A stretch of 64,000 bases of DNA from the NCBI RefSeq assembly GCF_002949735.1, contig NZ_CP026681.1, positions 310,001-374,000 of the forward strand. Reading direction: 5' to 3'. The position numbers and the translations under genes were made by a program. The stretch is from Nostoc sp. 'Peltigera membranacea cyanobiont' N6 (GTDB taxonomy: Bacteria; Cyanobacteriota; Cyanobacteriia; Cyanobacteriales; Nostocaceae). The notes below the pieces were generated by a model. That model ran no database searches and was not told the origin of the DNA. It worked only from the letters and a program-made list of their open reading frames with translations. Below, one piece after another: positions 28,217-37,348 of this stretch. Numbering within the stretch: the stretch's first letter is position 1; every line of letters begins with the position of its first letter.

Positions 28217-28349
28217 GGGACTTCCAATTAAAAAAATATCCAATTTTGTAGGGTGCGTTACGCTGTCGCTAACGCACCGCCAGATATCTCGGTGCGTTAC
28301 GGCTTTCGCCTAACACACCCTACTGTATATTTTATTTTTTGGAAGTCCC
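28217..28349. mobile_element. MITE with GGGACTTCCAA terminal repeats and TTA duplication
   Basis: Inverted ends GGGACTTCCAA (28217-28227) and TTGGAAGTCCC (28339-28349) are flanked by a direct TTA on each side. The interior is itself palindromic around GGGTGCGTTA / TAACACACCC. There is no ORF. A solitary 18-base match to the right end occurs at 61782-61799. It lies directly after treZ. Confidence 0.75.
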
Positions 28350-28386
28350 TTAGAACTTAAAGTTTCAGCCTCATAACCTCAAGTTC

Positions 28387-28676
28387 CAAGCTAAAAGGTT
28401 CAACGTTCGAGCTAAAAGGCTCAACGTTCAGGCTAAAAGGTTCAACGTTCGAGCTAAAAGGCTCAACGTTCAGGCTAAAAGGTTCAACGTTCGAGCTAAA
28501 AGGCTCAACGTTCAGGCTAAAAGGTTCAACGTTCGAGCTAAAAGGCTCAACGTTCAGGCTAAAAGGTTCAACGTTCAGGCTAAAAGGTTCAACGTTCGAG
28601 CTAAAAGGCTCAATGTTCAGGCTCAAAGGCTCAACGTTCAGGCTCAAAGGCTCAACGTTCAGGCTCAAAGGCTCAA
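28387..28676. repeat. 21-bp tandem repeat array, about 14 copies
   Basis: Two alternating unit variants, with core GGTTCAACGTTCGAGCTAAAA or GGCTCAACGTTCAGGCTAAAA, fill the gap between treZ and treY. On the minus strand it is open and would encode a heptapeptide repeat (SLNVEPF/SSNVEPF), but there is no ribosome-binding site and no known product. The 21-bp period is two helical turns. Confidence 0.9.
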
Positions 28677-28725
28677 ATTCCCCCCCCTAAATAGGTTTCA
28701 GATAAGATCCCCCCGCCTGCGGCGA

Positions 28726-28790
28726 CCCCCTTAAAAAGGGGGTAAAGATTGGGAAAAGCCCCCCTTCAGAAGGGGGGTTGGGGGGATCTC
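28726..28790 (+). promoter_or_regulatory. Two GC-rich hairpins in the treY leader
   Basis: CCCCCTT-AAA-AAGGGGG and CCCCCCTTC-AGAAGGGGGG hairpins stand just before treY. They resemble dispersed C/G-run repeats but would fold in any treZ-treY transcript and could affect translation or processing. Confidence 0.45.
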
Positions 28791-28802
28791 CGAGAAACAA
28801 AC

Positions 28803-31646
28803 ATGTTAACCAAACCGTATCGCCCCATCTCTTATTACAACAAACTCATGCGAATTCCTACCGCCACCTATCGAATTCAGTTTACACCCCAGTTTGGTTT
28901 TGACAATGCTAAAGCGATCGCATCTTATCTAGCAGATTTGGGTATTTCCGATTTATATGCCTCCCCCATTTTCAAAGCCCGATCTGGGAGTACCCACGGT
29001 TACGATATAGTAGATGCCACTCAACTTAACCCAGAACTGGGAACGAATGAATCCTTTGATGCCTTAGTTGGCGAAGTCCAATCTCTAGGTATGGGCTGGT
29101 TACAAGATATTGTGCCCAACCACATGGCCTATAGCAGCGAAAACGATTACTTGATGGACATATTGGAACACGGCCCAGATTCCAGTTATACTGACTACTT
29201 CGATCTTTCTTGGAATGCTCCCTTTGGCGATCGCCAAGAGCGAATCCTCGCACCGCTACTAGGAGATTTCTATGGTGCATCCCTCGAAAACGGACATATT
29301 CAACTTCAATACGAACAAAACGGTTTAACCGTAAACTATTACAGCTTAAAACTGCCGCTAAGATTAGAATCTTATACAAAATTTATTACCCATAATTTGG
29401 GCAAACTCACACGCACACTCGGACGCAATCATCCCGATTTTATTAAACTATTAGGGATTTTGTATATTCTCAAAAGTGTGCCCTCAGAAGTCGCAGGAAA
29501 ACAGCGACAAGACCAAATCGCATTTATTAAAGGATTGGTTTGGGAACTCTACACCACAAACGATGCCATCCACGAATTCATTGACGAAAATATTCAAACT
29601 TTCAACGGAGAACCAGGTAATTCAGAAAGCTTTAACTTGCTAGATGAATTACTAAATGACCAGTTTTACCGTCTCGCCTTCTGGAAAGTCGGGGCGGAAG
29701 AAATGAACTATCGCCGTTTCTTTACCGTCAACGAACTTATTTCCGTTAAAGTTGAAGAAGTGCGAGTTTTTAATAACACTCATAGCCTAATTCAAAAGCT
29801 AGTTGAAGAGGGCAAATTTACCGGCTTACGCATTGACCATATTGATGGACTCTATAACCCAATCCAGTATCTAGAAAGGCTGCGGGAAAAAACGGGAGAT
29901 GTTTATATCACGGTCGAAAAGATTTTAGAACTCACTGAAGAATTGCCAGAAAACTGGGCAATCGAAGGGACATCTGGATATGACTTTCTTAACTATGTAA
30001 ATGGCGTATTTTGTCAAACTGAAAATGAATCATCCTTCGATAAAATCTACCAGAATTTTATTGGTTCAAGAGCAGATTATGCCTCGATAGTGAAGGATAA
30101 AAAGCACCTGATCCTAGAAAAGAATTTAGCGGGTGATATTGACAATTTGGCTCTTTTGTTAAAGAACATTTCTAGTAAATATCGTTATGGCAATGATTTT
30201 ACGCTGAATGGCTTGAAAAGAGCGATCGCTGAAGTTCTAACCCTGTTCCCAATTTACCGTACCTACATTACCCCCGATGGAATTGGGGATAGCGATCGCG
30301 CTACCATTCAAGAAGTAATTAACCAAGCCAAAGAACAAACGCCCCTGTTGCAGCACGAACTGACCTTTATTGAAAAGTTAATGCTGCTTGAGTTTGATAA
30401 CTCTCTGACTCAAACAGAACGCGAACAGTGGATATATTTTGTCTTGCGGATGCAGCAATATAGCGGGCCGCTAATGGCCAAAGGTGTAGAAGACACCACA
30501 TTATATGTTTACAATCGCTTGCTGTCGCTAAATGAAGTCGGGGGAAATCCCAGTCATTTTGGGATTGAATTAGCCAAATTTCATGCCTTTAACAAACAGC
30601 ACCAAGCAACTTGGCCTCACACAATGAACACCACAGCTACCCACGACACCAAACGCGGCGAAGATGTGCGGGCCAGGTTGAATGTGTTGTCAGAAATCCC
30701 AGAAGATTGGGATCGGCAGGTAAATACCTGGAGTGCTATTAATCGAGGAAATCGCAGTCATCGCCACGGGTTTGCTATGCCCGATCGCAACGATGAGTAT
30801 TTTATCTATCAAACCTTTGTAGGGGCGTTTCCTTTTGCGGAACAAGAACACGCATCCTTCGTGGAACGAGTCAAAGATTATATAATTAAGGCAATTAGAG
30901 AAGCAAAAGTGCATACAGCATGGTTGCGACCTGATAGCGAGTACGAACAAGCTTGTACTTCCTTTATTGAGAAGGTACTCGATCCTTCCATCTCCGAGGA
31001 ATTTCTAAAAGCCTTTCATCCCTTTCAACAGCGAATTGCAGAGTATGGTATTTTCAATTCCCTTTCTCAAACTCTCCTGAAGATTACCGCACCCGGCGTA
31101 CCCGACTTGTACCAAGGAACAGAACTTTGGGAACTCAGTCTAGTAGATCCAGATAACCGCCGTCCCGTGGATTTTGAACAGCGACGTACTTACTTAAGTG
31201 CCATCCGCAAAGAGGTGAAAACAGATATTCTCGGACTGATTCAGGAGTTATTAAACGACAAAACAGACGGTAAAATCAAACTGTTTTTAACGGCTCAATT
31301 ACTCCAAGCTAGAACAAACTATGTCTCATTATTCCAGGATGGCGACTATCTGCCCTTAGAAGTTCAGGGAACTTATGCCAATCACATTATCGCCTTTGCA
31401 CGGCGGGAAGGGAATCAAACAGCGATCGCGATCGCGCCTCGCTTTTTAACCAGTTTCATCCAACCCGGAGACAACCCTTTAGGTGAGTCAGTTTGGCAAG
31501 ATACGCACCTGCAACTCCCCCCTGGAACTCCCCTCTCCTGGACAAACGTCCTCACTCAGCAACCCTTACAAGCTACAGAAACCCTATCCATCGGTTCAGC
31601 CCTCGCCCATTTCCCAGTTGCTTTGTTAGTTAGTAGCGCAGAGTGA
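28803..31646 (+). CDS. treY: Maltooligosyl trehalose synthase
   Basis: 947 residues from the ATG at 28803; the ATG at 28848 (MRIPTATYRIQF) is an equally plausible start, and the frame is open to a TTG at 28749 within repeat DNA. GH13_26 features: YRIQFTPQFGFDNA, GISDLYASPIFKARSGSTHG, GLRIDHIDGLYNP around the nucleophile, TVEKILE around the acid/base, and ATHDTKRGEDVRARL. It converts the reducing end of maltodextrins to a trehalose linkage for TreZ. It stands between treZ and treH in the same orientation. Confidence 0.95.
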   Translation: MLTKPYRPISYYNKLMRIPTATYRIQFTPQFGFDNAKAIASYLADLGISDLYASPIFKARSGSTHGYDIVDATQLNPELGTNESFDALVGEVQSLGMGWLQDIVPNHMAYSSENDYLMDILEHGPDSSYTDYFDLSWNAPFGDRQERILAPLLGDFYGASLENGHIQLQYEQNGLTVNYYSLKLPLRLESYTKFITHNLGKLTRTLGRNHPDFIKLLGILYILKSVPSEVAGKQRQDQIAFIKGLVWELYTTNDAIHEFIDENIQTFNGEPGNSESFNLLDELLNDQFYRLAFWKVGAEEMNYRRFFTVNELISVKVEEVRVFNNTHSLIQKLVEEGKFTGLRIDHIDGLYNPIQYLERLREKTGDVYITVEKILELTEELPENWAIEGTSGYDFLNYVNGVFCQTENESSFDKIYQNFIGSRADYASIVKDKKHLILEKNLAGDIDNLALLLKNISSKYRYGNDFTLNGLKRAIAEVLTLFPIYRTYITPDGIGDSDRATIQEVINQAKEQTPLLQHELTFIEKLMLLEFDNSLTQTEREQWIYFVLRMQQYSGPLMAKGVEDTTLYVYNRLLSLNEVGGNPSHFGIELAKFHAFNKQHQATWPHTMNTTATHDTKRGEDVRARLNVLSEIPEDWDRQVNTWSAINRGNRSHRHGFAMPDRNDEYFIYQTFVGAFPFAEQEHASFVERVKDYIIKAIREAKVHTAWLRPDSEYEQACTSFIEKVLDPSISEEFLKAFHPFQQRIAEYGIFNSLSQTLLKITAPGVPDLYQGTELWELSLVDPDNRRPVDFEQRRTYLSAIRKEVKTDILGLIQELLNDKTDGKIKLFLTAQLLQARTNYVSLFQDGDYLPLEVQGTYANHIIAFARREGNQTAIAIAPRFLTSFIQPGDNPLGESVWQDTHLQLPPGTPLSWTNVLTQQPLQATETLSIGSALAHFPVALLVSSAE

Positions 31647-31739
31647 ATCTGTTTTACGTCTGACAATTAGCAGTCCACGAAAAACCTAACCCCCAACTCG
31701 TCGCGGGAAGGGGGAAAATTTAAAGTCTTTCTCCTTCTA

Positions 31740-32055
31740 GGCTACAGTGTACACACAAGTACCTATTACCCCCCTCAATCCCCCCGATATATTGGGGGGA
31801 AGCCGGAAATCTAGTTCCCTCTCCTTTATAAGGCTACCGTGTATACACAAGTAGAATTACCCCCCTTAATCCCCCCGATGTATTGGGGGGAGACCGGAAA
31901 ATCCGGTTCCCTCCCCTTTATAAGGGGAGGGTTAGGGTGGGGTAAAACCTTGGTGAATCAACATTTTAGACTTGTGTGTACACCGTAGCCTTTATAAGGG
32001 GAGGGTTAGGGTGGGGTAAAACCTGCTATTTCAGGCTTGTGTGTACACGGTAGCC
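31740..32055. mobile_element. Outer MITE copy (about 150 bp) interrupted by another copy of itself
   Basis: Left end GGCTACAGTGTACACACAAG (31740-31759) and right end GGCTTGTGTGTACACGGTAG (32034-32053, then CC) are inverted. TTCTA occurs on both flanks (31735-31739 and 32056-32060). The interior holds C-rich/G-rich palindromes with a centre CTCC-TTTATAA-GGGGAG that is split by the inner copy. No ORF. Confidence 0.8.
31832..31990. mobile_element. Inner MITE copy nested in the same family
   Basis: Inverted ends GGCTACCGTGTATACACAAG and CTTGTGTGTACACCGTAGCC, 159 bp, flanked by direct TTTATAA repeats (31825-31831 and 31991-31997). Its interior matches the two halves of the outer copy, and its own centre is the same TTTATAA palindrome at which it is inserted. 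Confidence 0.8.
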
Positions 32056-32153
32056 TTCTAGGAGAGACGTTTTCCAGATACCGTAAAAACTCCGCGTCCC
32101 TCTGCGTTAAAAAAATTCCTCCAAAACTCCTCAACACCCCGCCAAATTAAATT

Positions 32154-33668
32154 ATGACCACTCCCCCACAACTTAGTACCACGCAGATAAACAAAGTGCG
32201 CTTCCATATCAAAAAAACGTGGAAAACCTTAACGCGATCGCACGAACACTTATTACAATCTGCCAAGGATACCAAACTAGACCACAAAACCAATACTCCT
32301 TGGATTGTCTACATTTCCCCTTTAGAAGATTGTCCCGACATTCAGCGTGTGTTAGAGCGATCGCTATATCCCAAAGATATGCAACAGCTCGAAATTCGCA
32401 CTTTGCCGTCAGAAGTGGAAGCGATTAAACAGCATGGCTTACTATACCTACCAGGGCCTTATGTTGTACCAGGTGGTCGATTTAACGAAATGTATGGCTG
32501 GGACAGCTACTTTATATTACTAGGACTTTTGCACGATGAGGAATGGGAGCTAGCGCAAAACCAGGTTGACCAATTATTGTACCAGGTGAAGCATTACGGC
32601 ACTATCCTCAATGCCAACCGGACTTATATGCTGTCGCGATCGCAACCCCCTGTCCTCAGCATGATGGTTTTGGCATTATTCCAGCACACCCAGGATGAAG
32701 AGTGGTTGAGATCGACCGTACCCCTGCTAGAACAATTTTACTATTACTGGGTAGTACCGCCCCATTTGAATCCTGGAACCGGCTTATCCAGATTTTATGC
32801 CTTTGGCGAAGGCCCCGCGCCAGAAGTTGTGTTCTCCGAGCGAGATGAGGAGGGAAAAAGCCACTACGATCGCGTCAAGGAATATTACCAAACCAATGAG
32901 GTTGACGATTACGACGTTAATCTTTACTACGATCGGGAAAATGATAAACTGACCCACCTATTTTACAAAGCCGATCGCACCATGCGCGAGTCCGGTTTTG
33001 ATATCACCAACCGATTTGGCCCCTTCAGTGCTGATATCCTCCACTATGCTCCTGTGTGCCTCAACACTTTGCTATATCAGGTAGAACAAGACTTAGCGCA
33101 AATTAACGCTATTTTAGGGAACGAACAACTAGAAAAACAATGGCGCGATCGCGGCGGATATCGGCGCGATCGGATCGATCAATTTCTCTGGAATGAAGAA
33201 CGAGGACTCTATTGCGACTATCACTTCCAGAGTGGAAAACGCCGTTGCTACGAATTTGCCACCACATTCTATCCCCTGTGGCTAGGAATTTCTTCTCAAG
33301 CCCAAGCCCAGCGCGTCGTGGAAAATCTCTCTTTGTTTGAAGCCCCAGGCGGAATTCTTACCAGTACTCATGTCACCGGAAACCAATGGGATGCTCCCTT
33401 CGGTTGGGCACCACTGACATTAATTGCTGTGCAAGGACTTCACCGTTATGGGTTTCATACAGAAGGCGATCGCATTGCCAATAAATTTCTGGCTATGGTG
33501 GTTAAAGAATTCGAGCGTCATAACACCCTAGTTGAGAAATATGATGTTGAACGCTGTTCTGCCAACGTTTCTGACGATATTTCCTTTGGATACAGTTCTA
33601 ACGAAGTTGGCTTTGGCTGGACAAATGGAGTAATTCTCGAACTCCTAGCAGCCCGTGGGAAAAAGTGA
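32154..33668 (+). CDS. treH: Trehalase (GH37)
   Basis: 504 residues, ATG start. Trehalase signatures PGGRFNEMYGWDSYF and GNQWDAPFGWAP are present, together with LNANRTYMLSRSQPP and YSSNEVGFGWTNG. It hydrolyses trehalose to two glucose units. No signal peptide is visible, so it is cytoplasmic and would tune the pool made by TreY/TreZ. The MITE pair lies between treY and treH, so joint transcription would have to cross strong hairpins. A 13-bp hairpin follows the stop. Confidence 0.92.
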   Translation: MTTPPQLSTTQINKVRFHIKKTWKTLTRSHEHLLQSAKDTKLDHKTNTPWIVYISPLEDCPDIQRVLERSLYPKDMQQLEIRTLPSEVEAIKQHGLLYLPGPYVVPGGRFNEMYGWDSYFILLGLLHDEEWELAQNQVDQLLYQVKHYGTILNANRTYMLSRSQPPVLSMMVLALFQHTQDEEWLRSTVPLLEQFYYYWVVPPHLNPGTGLSRFYAFGEGPAPEVVFSERDEEGKSHYDRVKEYYQTNEVDDYDVNLYYDRENDKLTHLFYKADRTMRESGFDITNRFGPFSADILHYAPVCLNTLLYQVEQDLAQINAILGNEQLEKQWRDRGGYRRDRIDQFLWNEERGLYCDYHFQSGKRRCYEFATTFYPLWLGISSQAQAQRVVENLSLFEAPGGILTSTHVTGNQWDAPFGWAPLTLIAVQGLHRYGFHTEGDRIANKFLAMVVKEFERHNTLVEKYDVERCSANVSDDISFGYSSNEVGFGWTNGVILELLAARGKK

Positions 33669-33687
33669 AACTTTTACACTAATCGAA

Positions 33688-33720
33688 ATCCCGCCCTGAA
33701 CTGAAGATTCAGGGCGGGAT
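33688..33720 (+). terminator. Hairpin downstream of treH
   Basis: Perfect 13-bp stem ATCCCGCCCTGAA / TTCAGGGCGGGAT with a 7-base loop, 20 bp after the treH stop. No T-run follows, so it may be a non-canonical terminator or an mRNA 3'-end stabiliser. Confidence 0.6.
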
Positions 33721-33732
33721 ATAAACACACTG

Positions 33733-33845
33733 CTAGTAGTCTATCAAGGTAATTTTTATTCTCTTCTTTTTCTCTTTCTTTGCGACCTTTGCGCCCTTTG
33801 CGGTTCGTTTTTTTATCCCGCAAAACTAAGTTGATAGACTACTAG
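33733..33845. mobile_element. MITE with 15-bp perfect terminal repeats
   Basis: CTAGTAGTCTATCAA (33733-33747) and TTGATAGACTACTAG (33831-33845) enclose 83 bp of pyrimidine-rich DNA with a TTTGCGACCTTTGCGCCCTT tract. No ORF. It lies between treH and a secreted-protein gene. Confidence 0.75.
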
Positions 33846-33978
33846 ATTCATTAACAAAGATATGGCTGCGGCAAGACTTGTAGTGTATACCGTAGGTTTG
33901 CAGCGAGGGAAGACAAAGCATAACTTTGGCGGGGTCAGGTTCTTCGGGTTTAATAAGCGATCGCGAGCGGACATGATA

Positions 33979-34410
33979 TTATCTACGCACTTGACCGCTA
34001 AATCCAGCTGCTTTAAACTGCTTTAGCTTCAACGGAGTAGGCTGATTGGCAGGTACAGAAATTCTCAACTCAAAATCGCTAATACCTGTTGGGACTTCAG
34101 CAATAGAACCTAAACGAGTGCGGTTTTGCATCACTGAGTCATTATTAGCATCATAGATGCGTCCAAAAATATCTGCATCGTAGACTGTTTTATTAGTGCC
34201 ATTTTCTGCCTTGCCAATAACAATAAAGCAATTAGCAGCTGCGCTACCACTACTAATTACAGCCCCTTTTGCTAGTTCTGGCGGACAATCCTTATAAGTA
34301 ACATCAAATAATCTAATCTGTGTCAACGCTACAGCAGAGGGAGCGATCGCCAACGATAGAAATGCGATGAAACAGGAAATCAAAACAACCGTGAGTGAGC
34401 GCAACCGCAT
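33979..34410 (-). CDS. Secreted protein of unknown function
   Basis: 143 residues from the ATG at 34410; the frame extends to a TTG at 34434, judged unlikely because the ATG gives a clean signal peptide (MRLRSLTVVLISCFIAFLSL, cleavage near AVA-LTQ). The mature part has two cysteines (DCPPELAKG and AANCFIVIG), possibly a disulfide, and a beta-rich pattern. It ends in KQFKAAGFSGQVRR. No known domain is recognised. Confidence 0.72.
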   Translation of the reverse strand: MRLRSLTVVLISCFIAFLSLAIAPSAVALTQIRLFDVTYKDCPPELAKGAVISSGSAAANCFIVIGKAENGTNKTVYDADIFGRIYDANNDSVMQNRTRLGSIAEVPTGISDFELRISVPANQPTPLKLKQFKAAGFSGQVRR

Positions 34411-34544
34411 ACAAGACCCCGTTACTGAATCCAAGAATATGTAACTTATAATCTCAGCTTACCTGAATTTCACTACAAGGGATTGAAGACTTTAATTTAA
34501 CCTTTGCAATAATTAAGGAAATAACCCTTAATTGCCATTAAATT

Positions 34545-35156
34545 ATGACTCCAGATGAGATTGAAGCATCTATGCTCGCAGCCTTTAATGATTGTGATGC
34601 AGCAAGCTGTCCTCTCACTGACATGCAGAAGCAGATATTACTGCAAGTAATCGAGCAAATTCAGGGAAGTTACACCTCTGGGGTGTCAAGTATTGCTAAT
34701 CCCTTAGATGAACTTACCCCAGAGGAGTTAGAAGCATTTTTACAGTTTGTTAAAGACGAAGAACAACGCAACCGCACTTGGAAAGTGCAATTACTCAACG
34801 ACTGGCTGCTAGAAAATCACTCTGGAACAGTACAGTTTATTCGGAAACGCTATGGTTTACAGTGGTTGAATCGCGTTCAGTCATGCCATTTTGATAAGTA
34901 TTCTTATTTTGAGGATGCACTAAAGTTAAGAGTAGGCGATCGCATTGAAGTTTCCAATGCACTATGGGAATGGGTGCAAGAAGATGGCCCTTGTAAGCGG
35001 GAATGGTTTCCCTGTATGGTGATTAAAGTCGAGGAAATTAGCAACGGTGATGATTCTTCTACTAATTGCGTCGTCCGCTTCTTCAACGGCGCTGAGTATG
35101 AAATTCAAGGAATCTACGAATGGAATCGCTATAACTGGCGTTGGCCGCAGAAATAG
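34545..35156 (+). CDS. Conserved cyanobacterial-type protein of unknown function
   Basis: 203 residues, ATG start. The N-terminal half is acidic and helical (DELTPEELEAFLQFVKDEEQR). The C-terminal half contains Trp/Tyr-rich segments with KLRVGDRIEVSNALWEW and VRFFNGAEYEIQGIYEWNRY, suggesting a small beta-barrel. Cytoplasmic by absence of a signal. No function is assigned. A 21-bp tandem repeat array starts about 30 bp after the stop. Confidence 0.72.
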   Translation: MTPDEIEASMLAAFNDCDAASCPLTDMQKQILLQVIEQIQGSYTSGVSSIANPLDELTPEELEAFLQFVKDEEQRNRTWKVQLLNDWLLENHSGTVQFIRKRYGLQWLNRVQSCHFDKYSYFEDALKLRVGDRIEVSNALWEWVQEDGPCKREWFPCMVIKVEEISNGDDSSTNCVVRFFNGAEYEIQGIYEWNRYNWRWPQK

Positions 35157-35186
35157 TGAGGAGTTAGGAGTTAGAAGTAAATCTCA

Positions 35187-35678
35187 TTGAGTGTTTGAAC
35201 TCCATTAATGAGCCTTTGAACTCCATTAATGAGCCTTTGAACTCCATTAATGAGCCTTTGAACTCCATTAATGAGCCTTTGAACTCCGTTAATGAGTGTT
35301 TGAACTCCGTTAATGAGTGTTTGAACTCCATTAATGAGCCTTTGAACTCCATTAATGAGCCTTTGAACTCCATTAATGAGTGTTTGAACTCCATTAATGA
35401 GTGTTTGAACTCCATTAATGAGTGTTTGAACTCCATTAATGAGTGTTTGAACTCCATTAATGAGTGTTTGAACTCCATTAATGAGCCTTTGAACTCCATT
35501 AATGAGTGTTTGAACTCCATTAATGAGCCTTTGAACTCCATTAATGAGTGTTTGAACTCCATTAATGAGCCTTTGAACTCCATTAATGAGCCTTTGAACT
35601 CCATTAATGAGCCTTTGAACTCCATTAATGAGCCTTTGAACTCCATTAATGAGCCTTTGAACTCCATTAATGAGTCTT
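35187..35678. repeat. 21-bp tandem repeat array, about 23 copies
   Basis: Units GAGCCTTTGAACTCCATTAAT and GAGTGTTTGAACTCCATTAAT, with a CCGTTAAT variant in two units near the left, arranged in blocks. The array is open on both strands (NSINEPL or NECL on plus; MEFKGSL or KHSL on minus), a by-product of a period divisible by three. It separates two convergent genes. Confidence 0.95.
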
Positions 35679-35710
35679 TATGCTCTGATTGTTGCTGTAT
35701 GTTAGTGAAA

Positions 35711-36913
35711 TTATTGCTTAAACAACGCCCAAGCTAAAAACCTCTCAGTATGATACAACGCTAATTGATTGCTCACACCGTTAAAAACGGCATCAAAAGC
35801 GTGTTCTGCCCAAGGAATTTGTAGAAAAACCGCAGTATTACCAGAGTCATGTAAACGTTCATACATCTTTTTGCCAAATCGCGCTTCTACCAAATTGTCA
35901 CGACTACCGTAAATTAATAAAGTTGGCGGTAAAGGGTGCGTTAGATAATTTATCGGTGAAGCAATTTGATATTGATTAGGCAATTCCTCTAAAGAACCAC
36001 CCATAAATGCTTTTAAAACAGCGCGGGTGTTGATAGGATCGGGAAATGGTGGTGTTTTATATCCTCCAGGTAAGTTAACAGGCCCGTAATAGTTAACTAC
36101 AGCCCGAATGGGTGGTGCATCTGGTTGATAAGCCGCTAACATTGCTAGGTGCGCTCCCGCAGAACGTCCTATAACTACCATGCGTTCTGGATCGGCTTCA
36201 TAAGCTGCTGCATGTTTGCGAATAAAATTCAAGGCTGTACGCACATCATCTAACTGAGTCGGAAACTGATATTTAGGTGCGTGTCGATAGTCGATTGCAA
36301 ATACTGTATATCCATGATTAGCAATATATTGATTAAACTCAGAATTGGCATGAGGATTGCCATATTGCCAAGCTCCACCATAAATTACTACCACTGCTGG
36401 ATATTTCCCCACCTCTGACGGTTGGTAAACTTCCATTTTTAAAGGCACTCCCGCAGGAGTTGCAAAAATAATATCTTTTTGATGACGGGTTTTACCTAAT
36501 GGAATACCCCCGACAAAATTAACTAAGTTAAAGGGATGGGTTTGCATTTTCGCCCTTACTTGGGCTGGAATTTGCTCTAAATAATTTTCTCCCAACCCTT
36601 GTTTCATCGCTTTAGCCATCTGTATTTGAGTTGGTGGGATATTCACTAACACCCATGCACAAATTAGCAATCCGATTAAACTAAAAATGCAAGCTAGGCG
36701 TTGTAATTGACGGCGACGAATGCAGAAAAAAGAAAGCAATAAAGAGAGTGAATTTAATAACAATAACCAAGGGCTAACTTCTGGCGCTCCCACTGCTAAG
36801 GTGAGTAAAGACATATTTGGAGGCGGAAGAATAATCCAAGAACTGAGAAATAAACTTGCAAAACTTAGTAATAATACAAGCCAGGATAAAAGTATTTTGG
36901 GTTTAGTAAACAT
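35711..36913 (-). CDS. Alpha/beta hydrolase (esterase/lipase type) with membrane anchor
   Basis: 400 residues, ATG start. Three hydrophobic N-terminal segments (about 8-30, 45-62, 72-92) are followed by an alpha/beta hydrolase domain with oxyanion-hole motif IYGGAWQYG, nucleophile motif GRSAGAH, YGSRDNLV for the acid and WAEHAFDAV for the histidine, so the triad looks complete. It resembles carboxylesterases of the acetyl-hydrolase/BD-FAE kind. The catalytic domain side of the membrane is uncertain. The reading frame runs 11 bp into a gene fragment upstream. Confidence 0.82.
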   Translation of the reverse strand: MFTKPKILLSWLVLLLSFASLFLSSWIILPPPNMSLLTLAVGAPEVSPWLLLLNSLSLLLSFFCIRRRQLQRLACIFSLIGLLICAWVLVNIPPTQIQMAKAMKQGLGENYLEQIPAQVRAKMQTHPFNLVNFVGGIPLGKTRHQKDIIFATPAGVPLKMEVYQPSEVGKYPAVVVIYGGAWQYGNPHANSEFNQYIANHGYTVFAIDYRHAPKYQFPTQLDDVRTALNFIRKHAAAYEADPERMVVIGRSAGAHLAMLAAYQPDAPPIRAVVNYYGPVNLPGGYKTPPFPDPINTRAVLKAFMGGSLEELPNQYQIASPINYLTHPLPPTLLIYGSRDNLVEARFGKKMYERLHDSGNTAVFLQIPWAEHAFDAVFNGVSNQLALYHTERFLAWALFKQ

Positions 36914-37130
36914 AAATTAAAATGTGCAAAACCTCTTCGGGCTTTAGGTAATCTTGGTGCTGTCTACTGGTGTAAGTCCTCCAGTAAATATCTTTGGCAT
37001 TAGCCACTTTACGATAATACTCCTCATCGATGGCAATCCCTGCCGCCTTCATGTACCGAGAAGTACCTTCATCACCATCATCCCCCAAAGGCACAATGTT
37101 ATTCCCCATCTTTGAGAGTAGCGATCGCAT
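36903..37130 (-). pseudogene. Gene fragment of unknown origin (75 codons)
   Basis: An open frame from an ATG at 37130, with protein-like composition (SRYMKAAGIAIDEEYYRKVA, NAKDIYWRTYTSRQHQDYL). It ends by overlapping the start of the hydrolase by 11 bp. No family is recognised. A half-copy of a MITE lies 90-170 bp upstream, so this could be the 3' remnant of a disrupted gene. It may also be a genuine small gene. Confidence 0.35.
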
Positions 37131-37215
37131 CGTCTCTAAGAGGATGTTTTAAAAGTGGTTGGCTGTGATTTTAGGCACTTCTTGATCCCCCCTAACCCCC
37201 CTTGATAATGAATAG

Positions 37216-37299
37216 TTTATAAGGGGAGGGTTAGGGTGGGGTAAAATTGACCTTAAAACCTTGATTAGTCAGCTATTTCAGACTTGTGCGTACACCGTA
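37216..37299. mobile_element. Half-copy of the GGCTAC...GTAGCC MITE
   Basis: Begins exactly at the family's central TTTATAA, continues with GGGGAGGGTTAGGGTGGGGT and ends in CTTGTGCGTACACCGTA, a decayed right end. The left half is absent. Confidence 0.65.
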
Positions 37300-37348
37300 A
37301 GGGTTCAAGACAAGAAGCGGTTCGGCAAATTCACGCCATGTTAAAAAA

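Noticed and set aside
28357..28668. Heptapeptide-repeat protein on the minus strand between treZ and treY
   Set aside because: Same reasoning: it is a by-product of a 21-bp tandem repeat, with no initiation signal.
28387..28676. CRISPR-like array
   Set aside because: The repeats are contiguous without unique spacers, and no cas genes occur in the window.
35164..35737. Long open frames on both strands across the 21-bp array, looking like repetitive proteins
   Set aside because: Any array with a period divisible by three and no stop in the unit is open in several frames. There are no ribosome-binding sites and both strands are equally open.
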